Assembly (NCBI GenBank): GCA_023818725.1
Contig: JAMWBX010000110.1
Coordinates: forward strand, 1 to 5,321
Reading direction: 5' to 3'
From: Candidatus Omnitrophota bacterium
GTDB lineage: Bacteria; Ratteibacteria; UBA8468; B48-G9; DTJG01
DNA length: 5,321 bases
In this document: piece by piece, positions 1 through 5,321 of the stretch
How the letters are laid out: the number at the start of each line of letters is the position of its first letter
Position numbering within the stretch: the stretch's first letter is position 1
Made by a program: the position numbers and the translations under genes
Notes under the pieces: model-generated
Told to the model about the DNA's origin: nothing
Database searches by the model: none
The model's input: the letters and a program-made list of their open reading frames with translations, nothing else

Positions 1-1
1 A

Positions 2-70
2 CATTTAATATGTGCCAGAACAATTATAAATGGCGAAAAAGGTCACTGGATTGAAGAGGAGTCAAACTAA
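2..70 (+). CDS. C-terminal tail of an upstream gene (partial, unidentified)
   Basis: Reading frame 2 is open from the left edge of the window and stops at TAA 68-70, one base before the ATG at 72. Its last residues read ARTIINGEKGHWIEEESN, a mixed composition that looks like real protein, and the one-base spacing to the next gene repeats the spacing seen between the epimerase and gatB. Frame 1 is also open, to TGA 52-54, but gives a less protein-like, Lys/Arg/Asn-rich tail. Frame 3 is closed. I do not recognise the family from so few residues. The Shine-Dalgarno of the next gene lies inside these last codons. The call rests on an open frame and spacing only. Confidence 0.45.
   Translation, partial: HLICARTIINGEKGHWIEEESN
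56..61 (+). promoter_or_regulatory. Ribosome binding site (GAGGAG) that decides the epimerase start
   Basis: GAGGAG lies 10 bases before the ATG at 72 and is the only purine-rich Shine-Dalgarno-like sequence near the beginning of the epimerase frame. The alternative upstream ATG at 30 has no such sequence before it, and the ATG at 138 also lacks one. This supports initiation at 72. Confidence 0.7.
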
Positions 71-71
71 A

Positions 72-1082
72 ATGTTCTCAAGCAAATCTGGATGCAGGTG
101 GGCATGTTACAAGTGGAAACTCGGAACAATACTTTATATGGAAAATGAAAAACTAAGAATAGCCATACTTGTTGACAAAGGAACAGACATAGTTGAGTTT
201 CTTTACAAACCAATTGACGTAGATTTTATGTGGAGAAGTCCATTTCCACTCTATGGACAGGGATTTCCAGAAACCATACATGGAAAGCTTGGAAAGTTTA
301 TTGATTACTATCCTGGAGGCTGGCAGGAGTGTTTTCCAAATGCTGGAAGACCTTGCGAATACAAAGGAGCAGACCTTGGACTTCACGGTGAGGTTGCTAC
401 GCTTCCCTGGGATTATGAAATAATTGAATCCACATCGAAAAGTCTTGAAATTAAATTCTGGGTAAGGACAGTGAGAACACCGTTTTTACTAAAAAAAACC
501 CTCAGAATGGAATCGGGTTCACCGGTACTCGAGATCTATGAGGAGATAATAAATGCGGCGGGAGAAGATATGGATTTTCTGTGGGGTCATCATCCTGCAT
601 TTGGCGAACCTTTTATCGACGAAAACTGCAAAATAAATATAAAAGGCGCGAAAGTTGAAGTCCTTCCCGGAGACGGATTATCGCTTACAGACCTGAAGCA
701 AACAACGGGTACCTGGCCAATGGTTGAAGGAATTAATGGAAAAATGGTAGACATCAGCAATGTTCCTGCGCCTGATGCAAAGGTTTCAGATGTAATATTT
801 CTCTCAGAATTGATCGAAGGCAAATATGAGATAATAAACAAAAAGCTTTCCCTTGGATTTAGGTTTGAATTTCCGGAAAATATTTTCAAATATATCTGGT
901 TCTGGAGAGTCGCGCGAGGCAGCTTTGGATATCCATGGTATGGCCGTACCTATAATATTGCACTTGAACCTTTTTCAGGAAAAGCAATCCTTTCACAAGC
1001 CGTAAAGAACGGTTACCAGTTAACACTTGCACCTGGAAAAACCTTGAGTGCAAAACTATCAGTGACAGCCTTCCAGATCTGA
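72..1082 (+). CDS. Aldose 1-epimerase / galactose mutarotase-like protein
   Basis: This 336-residue cytoplasmic protein belongs to the galactose mutarotase-like beta-sandwich superfamily, whose enzymes interconvert alpha and beta anomers of sugars. Numbered from the ATG at 72, characteristic pieces are GGWQECFPNAG near residue 83, LHGE with H105, GHHPAFG with H173/H174, and ALEPFSG with E299. By family analogy the two histidine sites and this glutamate are the proton-transfer residues. There is no signal peptide. Length is normal for the family. The frame is also open from an ATG at 30 (14 extra residues, MAKKVTGLKRSQTK), but that start lacks a ribosome site and would overlap the upstream gene tail, so I chose 72. 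The gene ends one base before gatB, so the two are probably co-transcribed. The sugar substrate cannot be told from sequence; related uncharacterised sugar-binding proteins share this fold. Confidence 0.85.
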   Translation: MFSSKSGCRWACYKWKLGTILYMENEKLRIAILVDKGTDIVEFLYKPIDVDFMWRSPFPLYGQGFPETIHGKLGKFIDYYPGGWQECFPNAGRPCEYKGADLGLHGEVATLPWDYEIIESTSKSLEIKFWVRTVRTPFLLKKTLRMESGSPVLEIYEEIINAAGEDMDFLWGHHPAFGEPFIDENCKINIKGAKVEVLPGDGLSLTDLKQTTGTWPMVEGINGKMVDISNVPAPDAKVSDVIFLSELIEGKYEIINKKLSLGFRFEFPENIFKYIWFWRVARGSFGYPWYGRTYNIALEPFSGKAILSQAVKNGYQLTLAPGKTLSAKLSVTAFQI

Positions 1083-1083
1083 A

Positions 1084-2508
1084 ATGGACGAATTTCAAAC
1101 CGTAATTGGATTGGAAGTTCATGTAGAACTTTTGACTGACTCAAAGATGTTCTGTGGTTGTTGTGCTAAGTTTGGCGCCAAACCAAACACTCAGGTATGT
1201 CCGGTCTGTCTTGGACTGCCAGGGTCTTTACCTGTTGTCAACGAAAAAGCAATCGAGCTTGCAATAAGGACTGGCATTGCGTTGAATTGCAAAATTAATC
1301 ACGAATTTGTATTCGTGAGAAAATCGTATTTTTACCCGGATCTTCCGAAAAACTTTCAGATCTCCCAGTATCGAAACCCCGTAGCGGAAGATGGATACCT
1401 TACCGTCGACGGCAAAAATATTGGAATTGCAAGAATACATCTGGAGGAAGATACGGGCAAGCTCGTACATGATGAGCAAACAGGAATGTGGTCGGCTGTG
1501 GATTTCAACAGATCCGGAATTCCATTGATGGAAATAGTTACAAAGCCAGAAATCTCAAGCCCTCAGGAAGCTGAAAATTTTCTACAAAAACTTAAAAGGC
1601 TCATCTCCTATATAGGAGTTAGCGATTGCATTATGGAAGAGGGTTCCTTGCGATGTGATGCAAACATTTCAGTAAAAAGAAAAATGGACCTAAAGCTTGG
1701 TACCAAGGTGGAACTGAAAAACATGAACTCTTTCAGGTCTGTCAGACGGGCTCTTTCCTACGAAGAGCAGAGAATAATCGAAATGCTAAAGGAAGATAAA
1801 ACCGTTGAGCAGGAAACAAGATTATGGAATGAAACTCTTCAGATAACAGAAGGAATGAGAACAAAGGAAGAGGCGCATGATTACAGATATTTTCCTGAAC
1901 CAGACCTGCTTCCGTTTAAGATAGAACACGATTTGATTGAAAGAATAAAAGTACAAATCGGTGAATTACCGGATGAGAGAGAAAAAAGGTTTCAAAAGGA
2001 ATATTTGTTATCCAGTTATGATACTGCGATTCTGACGGCCGAAAAGGAAATTGCTGACTATTTTGAAAAGGCATTATCACTTCACAACAAACCAAAGCAA
2101 ATTGCAAATTGGATTCAAACAGAACTTCTTGGTTTATTGAAAGAACATCATATAAAACCCGGGGATTGCAAAGTGAGTCCTGAATCTTTAGCAAGGATTG
2201 TTAAAATGGTAGACCAGGGCACAATAAGCAGTGCAGCTGGCAAAACCATATTAAAAGAAATCTTCCTGACGGGACAAGATCCAGAGATTTTTGTGAAGGA
2301 AAAAAATCTTACTCAAATAACTGATACGGCAGAGATAGAAAAAATAATTCTTCAGGTAATACAGCAGAATCAAAAGGCTGTGATTGACTACAAGACAGGT
2401 AAACCACAAGCTCTTGGATTTCTTGTTGGTCAGGTAATCAAGCAATCAAAAAATAAAGCAAATCCGGTACAGGTTAAGCAATTACTACAGAAGATGATAA
2501 ATGAGTAA
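1084..2508 (+). CDS. gatB: Aspartyl/glutamyl-tRNA(Asn/Gln) amidotransferase subunit B
   Basis: GatB is the tRNA-binding kinase subunit of the GatCAB complex. It phosphorylates misacylated Glu-tRNA(Gln) or Asp-tRNA(Asn), which is then amidated with ammonia from GatA. The 474-residue length is full for the family. The N-terminus GLEVHVEL (residues 9-16) carries the E11/H13 pair of the catalytic metal site, with E121/E122 in HLEEDTGKL completing it. Two Cys pairs, C24-x-C26 and C39-x-x-C42, form the zinc site present in many GatBs. Further signatures are YFYPDLPKN (82-90), DFNRSGIPLMEIV (140-152), EGSLRCDANIS (186-196), TKVELKNMNSF (207-217) and HDYRYFPEPDLLP (265-277). The helical, YqeY-like tail covers about residues 330-474. 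The start at 1084 fits the family N-terminus exactly but has no Shine-Dalgarno; it follows the epimerase stop by one base, so translation is probably coupled. gatA and gatC are not in this window. Confidence 0.98.
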   Translation: MDEFQTVIGLEVHVELLTDSKMFCGCCAKFGAKPNTQVCPVCLGLPGSLPVVNEKAIELAIRTGIALNCKINHEFVFVRKSYFYPDLPKNFQISQYRNPVAEDGYLTVDGKNIGIARIHLEEDTGKLVHDEQTGMWSAVDFNRSGIPLMEIVTKPEISSPQEAENFLQKLKRLISYIGVSDCIMEEGSLRCDANISVKRKMDLKLGTKVELKNMNSFRSVRRALSYEEQRIIEMLKEDKTVEQETRLWNETLQITEGMRTKEEAHDYRYFPEPDLLPFKIEHDLIERIKVQIGELPDEREKRFQKEYLLSSYDTAILTAEKEIADYFEKALSLHNKPKQIANWIQTELLGLLKEHHIKPGDCKVSPESLARIVKMVDQGTISSAAGKTILKEIFLTGQDPEIFVKEKNLTQITDTAEIEKIILQVIQQNQKAVIDYKTGKPQALGFLVGQVIKQSKNKANPVQVKQLLQKMINE

Positions 2509-2545
2509 ACTTGGTAAAATTTTAAAAAAAGGAGAAACAAAATGA
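2501..2545 (+). other. 14-codon ORF bridging gatB and the S41 protease gene
   Basis: An ATG at 2501 inside the last codons of gatB opens a 14-residue frame, MSKLGKILKKGETK, that stops at TGA 2543-2545. Its start overlaps the gatB stop by eight bases and its stop overlaps the protease ATG (2542-2544) as ATGA. The protease Shine-Dalgarno lies within it. No good ribosome site precedes it, so it would depend on ribosomes finishing gatB. It could be a translational coupler or a chance frame; the peptide resembles no family I know. Confidence 0.25.
2528..2534 (+). promoter_or_regulatory. Ribosome binding site of the S41 protease gene (AAAGGAG)
   Basis: AAAGGAG, preceded by an A-tract, sits seven bases before the ATG at 2542. 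It is the strongest Shine-Dalgarno in the window and fixes the protease start. It occupies the 33-base gap after gatB, in which I see no terminator-like hairpin. Confidence 0.8.
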
Positions 2546-3726
2546 AAAAAAGAGCACTGATATGGATAGCCGGTTTTATATTTTTGAGCTTTATGCTTGG
2601 ATTCAACCTTGAAACTTCTCTGGCAAGGAAAAATGAACAGGAGCTTTACAGAGAGATTGAACGCTTTGTGAATGTTCTAAACATTGTAAAAAATGAATAC
2701 GTAACACCTGTAGAAGACAAAAAACTAATATATGGTGCCCTTAAAGGTATGCTTTCTTCCCTCGACCCTTATAGTGCATTCCTAGAACCAGAAGCTTCGA
2801 AAGAACTCCAGATGGAAACATCAGGGGAATTCGAAGGTGTTGGTATGGAAATAACCCTGAAAGATGGAATCATTACCGTTGTCAGTCCCATCCAGGACTC
2901 TCCGGCATGGAACGCTGGAATCAGACCAGGAGACAAAATCATTGAAATAGATGGTCAATCAACAAAGGGAATGAACACATGGGAAGCAGCACAAAAATTA
3001 CGCGGTAAGAAAGGGACTTCAGTAACAATCAGCATACTGAGAGAACACACAACAAAAATTATGAAAATCACCCTTGTCAGAGATGTTATAAAAATTAAAT
3101 CTGTGAAAAGCTCTATACTGCCAGAGAACATTGGTTATATAAGAATAACGGGTTTCCAGGAAAGAACAGCAAATGATCTTGAAGCAGTCTTAAAAGAGTT
3201 CAATAATCAGATGATCACAGCATTGATACTTGACCTGAGAAACAACCCAGGTGGATTATTGAATGCTGCCATCGACGTAAGTGATATGTTTCTGCCAAAA
3301 GGAAAAATAATTGTTTCCATACAGGGACGAAAACCTGAAGACAAAAAGGTGTATGTTTCCCAGAAGCCTCAAATATGGGATAAGCCTGTAGTCCTTCTGA
3401 TTAATAACGGAAGTGCAAGCGCTTCAGAAATTTTAACCGGTGCGATAAAGGATAATCTCAACTCATGCAGAACAGTTGGACTGAAAACATTCGGTAAAGG
3501 GTCTGTTCAAAATCTTATAAAGCTTGACGAAGAAGGAACTTCCATAAAATTGACCATCGCCTATTATTACACCCCTTCCGGCCTCAGAATAGACGGAAAA
3601 GGAATAGAACCTGACGTAAAGGTTGAAATAACGGAAGACAATGTAGAAATGGGTATACCTGAAAAAGACATTCAGCTTAAAAAGGCCATAGAAGAAGTTT
3701 CAAAGATGCTGATAGCTGCCAAATGA
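2542..3726 (+). CDS. S41 family C-terminal processing peptidase (CtpA/Prc-like)
   Basis: Carboxyl-terminal processing proteases trim or degrade proteins outside the inner membrane from their C-termini, often cell-wall enzymes or their regulators. This 394-residue protein starts with a basic, then hydrophobic segment (residues 2-22) that exports or anchors it; S26-L27-A28 is a possible signal peptidase I site. An N-terminal helical region containing LSSLDPYSAFL (71-81) precedes a PDZ domain (about 95-170) with the ligand-loop GVGMEI and GIRPGDKI motifs. The protease core follows: LDLRNNPGGLL (230-240), NNGSASASEI (288-297) with catalytic Ser293, and KTFGKGSVQ (315-323) with Lys319 and Gln323. 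The tail YYYTPSGLRIDGKGIEPDV (341-359) is typical of the family. The Ser-Lys catalytic set is intact, so it should be active. The gene overlaps the downstream yibQ-like gene by four bases, and this pairing is known in other bacteria. Which Ctp subtype it is, and its substrates, cannot be told. Confidence 0.96.
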   Translation: MKKRALIWIAGFIFLSFMLGFNLETSLARKNEQELYREIERFVNVLNIVKNEYVTPVEDKKLIYGALKGMLSSLDPYSAFLEPEASKELQMETSGEFEGVGMEITLKDGIITVVSPIQDSPAWNAGIRPGDKIIEIDGQSTKGMNTWEAAQKLRGKKGTSVTISILREHTTKIMKITLVRDVIKIKSVKSSILPENIGYIRITGFQERTANDLEAVLKEFNNQMITALILDLRNNPGGLLNAAIDVSDMFLPKGKIIVSIQGRKPEDKKVYVSQKPQIWDKPVVLLINNGSASASEILTGAIKDNLNSCRTVGLKTFGKGSVQNLIKLDEEGTSIKLTIAYYYTPSGLRIDGKGIEPDVKVEITEDNVEMGIPEKDIQLKKAIEEVSKMLIAAK

Positions 3727-4604
3727 ACAGAAAAAAAGCTTCTAATAGAAAAGGTTCAGGAGTATTGATATTGCTTCTGGTGTTTTTGATACTGGTCACT
3801 TTTTTGTTTATTCTTCAGGAAGTGAAAGAAAAAAAGCCACAAATCAAAACATACAAACCAGGTAAAGAAGAAATACTTCAGGAAACCGAAGAAAAACTGA
3901 TACAAAAACCTTCATTTAAGAAAGCCGTACGGGGTGCGAAAATTGCTCTCATTTTAGATGATGCAGGATGGAATCCAGATGTCATCACCTGGGTAAAAAA
4001 AATCAAAGTTCCATTGACCCTGGCGATTCTTCCAGAAAGTCCTTTCGGGCTTCAAATAGCTAAACAGATCGCAAGTCTTGAAAATACGGAGGCCATTTTA
4101 CATATCCCCCTTGAACCAGAAAACACCAGGGACGAAACAAAAGCTTCTCAAGAGTATCTAACAACAAAAATGACCAATGAAGAAATAGTGGAAAAACTCG
4201 AGCAATATATGAAAAAATTTGAATCATATGTGTGCGGAGTCAACCATCACATGGGATCAAGGTTTACGGCAAATAAGGAAAAGATGGAAGTTTTTTTACA
4301 AAAGATTAAGGAAAGAAACCTTCTCTACATTGACAGTCTGACAACAAGTAATTCAACCGGATATACACTTGCCAGACAGATGGGGATTCCCGCAGCCAGA
4401 AGAGATATTTTTATTGATAATCCAGCGGAGTATGGGGAAATAATTAAAACCCTAGACGCAGCGGCAAAAATCGCAGAAAAAAAAGGTATGGTAATTGCTA
4501 TAGGGCATGTAAGAACAACAACCCTGAAGGCGCTTAATGATAAAGTCCCTGAACTGGAAAGACGAGGATTTCAATTCATTCCGGTCACTCAGGCTGTCCA
4601 GTAA
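3723..4604 (+). CDS. Divergent polysaccharide deacetylase family protein (YibQ-like)
   Basis: This 293-residue protein belongs to the divergent polysaccharide deacetylase family, related to NodB-type carbohydrate esterases but with altered motifs; its role is presumed to be in the cell envelope and its substrate is not established. Lysine-rich residues 4-10 followed by a hydrophobic stretch at about 13-31 form a signal anchor, then a charged linker (about 32-70) places the domain outside the inner membrane. Domain motifs in order are ALILDDAG (75-82, D79/D80), LTLAILPESP (98-107), LHIPLEP (126-132, H127), GVNHHMGSRFT (172-182), YIDSLT (202-207), ARRDIFIDN (225-233) and IAIGH (258-262, H262). 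Family members usually have NNHMGS where this has NHHMGS. Its ATG overlaps the protease stop as ATGA and lacks its own Shine-Dalgarno, so translation is likely coupled. In enteric bacteria yibQ lies near envC, a murein hydrolase activator, and in several phyla it sits beside a ctp gene, which points to peptidoglycan remodelling. Confidence 0.92.
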   Translation: MNRKKASNRKGSGVLILLLVFLILVTFLFILQEVKEKKPQIKTYKPGKEEILQETEEKLIQKPSFKKAVRGAKIALILDDAGWNPDVITWVKKIKVPLTLAILPESPFGLQIAKQIASLENTEAILHIPLEPENTRDETKASQEYLTTKMTNEEIVEKLEQYMKKFESYVCGVNHHMGSRFTANKEKMEVFLQKIKERNLLYIDSLTTSNSTGYTLARQMGIPAARRDIFIDNPAEYGEIIKTLDAAAKIAEKKGMVIAIGHVRTTTLKALNDKVPELERRGFQFIPVTQAVQ

Positions 4605-4621
4605 TATAAAATTCAATTGGG

Positions 4622-4626
4622 AAGGA
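4622..4626 (+). promoter_or_regulatory. Ribosome binding site of tsaD (AAGGA)
   Basis: AAGGA, extended upstream to GGGAAGGA (4619-4626), lies five bases before the ATG at 4632. It lies in the 27-base gap after the yibQ-like gene, which holds no hairpin or T-tract, so read-through transcription is expected. Confidence 0.7.
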
Positions 4627-4631
4627 TCGAT

Positions 4632-5321
4632 ATGATTATTGCAGGAATTGAAACGTCGTGCGACGAAACATCTGTCGCCATTATCGATGAATCCAGAATA
4701 CGTGCCAGCTTAATAGCGAGCCAGGAAAAAATCCACATGAATTTTGGTGGGATAGTACCTGAACTTGCAAGCCGCGCCCACCTTGAAAAGATTCTTCCCA
4801 TGTTTCAAAGTGCCGTGAAAAAAGCAAAAATAACTGTAAACCAGGTAGACGCCTTCGGAGTTACAAATTCTCCTGGCTTGAAAGGTAGTCTACTGGTTGG
4901 TGTTGCTTTTACTGAAAGCATCGGCTATGCTCTTAAGAAACCTGTTTATAACATCTGTCATCTGCAGGCGCATATTGCCGCGTGTTATCCGGAGGAAAAA
5001 ATAATATTCCCCGCACTCGGGCTTGTCATATCCGGAGGCCACACCAGCCTTTTTTTTCTCAAAAGCTACACAGAATTCATTGCTATCGGCAGAACAAAGG
5101 ATGATGCATGCGGAGAAGCATTTGATAAAGTCGGAAGAATGCTGAATCTTCCTTATCCAGGGGGAGCATTTGTTGAGAAACTGGCGGAAAAAGGTGATGA
5201 AAACAAGATAAAAATTCCAGAAGCTTACATAAGAAATTCTCTGGATTTCAGCTTCAGCGGAATAAAAACAGCCGTATATTACTATATCTTAAAGCATGGA
5301 TTGAAAAATTCAGCCGATATA
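4632..5321 (+). CDS. tsaD: tRNA N6-adenosine threonylcarbamoyltransferase TsaD (partial, 3' end outside window)
   Basis: TsaD (Gcp/Kae1/OSGEP) transfers the threonylcarbamoyl group from threonylcarbamoyl-AMP to A37 of ANN-decoding tRNAs, making t6A, in the cytoplasm with TsaB and TsaE. The first 230 residues are present, about two thirds of a usual 335-350-residue protein; the frame runs open to the window edge. Signatures are GIETSCDETSVA (5-16), HMNFGGIVPELASRAHLE (35-52), NSPGLKGSLLVG (79-90), HLQAH (H110 and H114, the two metal-ligand histidines), LVISGGHTSLF (131-141), DDACGEAFDKVGRML (157-171), PYPGG (174-178) and SLDFSFSGIKTAV (203-215). The start matches the family N-terminus and has a good ribosome site. 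The metal-site motif, usually close to NHxEGH, reads CHLQAH here; the histidines are kept. The last ligand (an aspartate near residue 300) lies beyond the window, so completeness cannot be judged. Confidence 0.97.
   Translation, partial: MIIAGIETSCDETSVAIIDESRIRASLIASQEKIHMNFGGIVPELASRAHLEKILPMFQSAVKKAKITVNQVDAFGVTNSPGLKGSLLVGVAFTESIGYALKKPVYNICHLQAHIAACYPEEKIIFPALGLVISGGHTSLFFLKSYTEFIAIGRTKDDACGEAFDKVGRMLNLPYPGGAFVEKLAEKGDENKIKIPEAYIRNSLDFSFSGIKTAVYYYILKHGLKNSADI

Noticed and set aside
1..13. Short inverted repeat ACAT-TTAAT-ATGT at the left edge as an operator or terminator stem
   Set aside because: Four-base arms in AT-rich sequence are expected by chance, and the region is probably coding sequence of the upstream gene.
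1..54. Frame 1 open reading frame ending at TGA 52-54 as the upstream gene tail
   Set aside because: The last residues (NNYKWRKRSLD) look less like a natural C-terminus than frame 2, and frame 2 gives tighter spacing to the next start; it cannot be fully excluded.
886..1122. Minus-strand ORF of 78 codons across the end of the epimerase and start of gatB
   Set aside because: It lies antisense to two well-supported genes, resembles no family and has no context; it is a shadow frame. The same applies to the minus-strand frames at 153-386, 590-889, 1228-1479, 1916-2194, 2251-2445 and 4613-4801.
2509..2541. Terminator or promoter between gatB and the protease gene
   Set aside because: The gap contains AAAATTTTAAAA-like sequence but no GC stem followed by a T-tract, and no recognisable -35/-10 pair with proper spacing.
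4605..4631. Terminator or promoter between the yibQ-like gene and tsaD
   Set aside because: TATAAA occurs just after the stop, but there is no matching -35 box and no hairpin; the 27-base gap is mostly the tsaD ribosome site.
1084..5321. A novel defence or mobile system
   Set aside because: Every gene belongs to a widespread housekeeping or envelope family; there are no transposases, integrases, nucleases, toxin-antitoxin genes, terminal repeats or abrupt composition changes.

Overview
The window is a compact, all-plus-strand stretch of ordinary bacterial genes, AT-rich by eye (roughly 40% G+C, many AGA/ATA/AAA codons), with almost no intergenic space. Two genes encode envelope proteins with an N-terminal membrane segment: a carboxyl-terminal processing protease, and a YibQ-type divergent polysaccharide deacetylase typical of Gram-negative (diderm) bacteria. 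A two-Cys-pair GatB implies that Gln-tRNA and/or Asn-tRNA is made by the indirect amidation route. Together this suggests a diderm bacterium outside the enteric group, perhaps a Desulfobacterota-, Nitrospirota- or Omnitrophota-like lineage. That placement is inference and I cannot fix it from this sequence.

Layout: (1) 2-70, probable last codons of an upstream gene. (2) 72-1082, an aldose 1-epimerase / galactose mutarotase-like protein; I prefer the start at 72, which has a good Shine-Dalgarno, over the longer ORF from 30. (3) 1084-2508, gatB, beginning one base after the previous stop. (4) A 33-base gap containing a 14-codon ORF (2501-2545) that overlaps both the end of gatB and the start codon of the next gene. 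(5) 2542-3726, an S41 C-terminal processing protease (CtpA-like) with signal segment, PDZ domain and an intact Ser/Lys/Gln catalytic set. (6) 3723-4604, a YibQ-like polysaccharide deacetylase overlapping the protease by ATGA. (7) 4632 to the window end, the first 230 codons of tsaD, which makes the universal t6A tRNA modification; the gene runs off the right edge.

The spacing (1 base, 1 base, 33 bases with a bridging mini-ORF, -4 bases, 27 bases) and the absence of any terminator-like hairpin suggest one transcription unit. It mixes translation-fidelity genes (gatB, tsaD) with an envelope-maintenance pair (protease + YibQ) and a sugar epimerase. I see no mobile element, CRISPR array, RNA gene or clear promoter. 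No new system is evident. The points most worth a second look are the bridging mini-ORF and the altered metal-site motif in TsaD.
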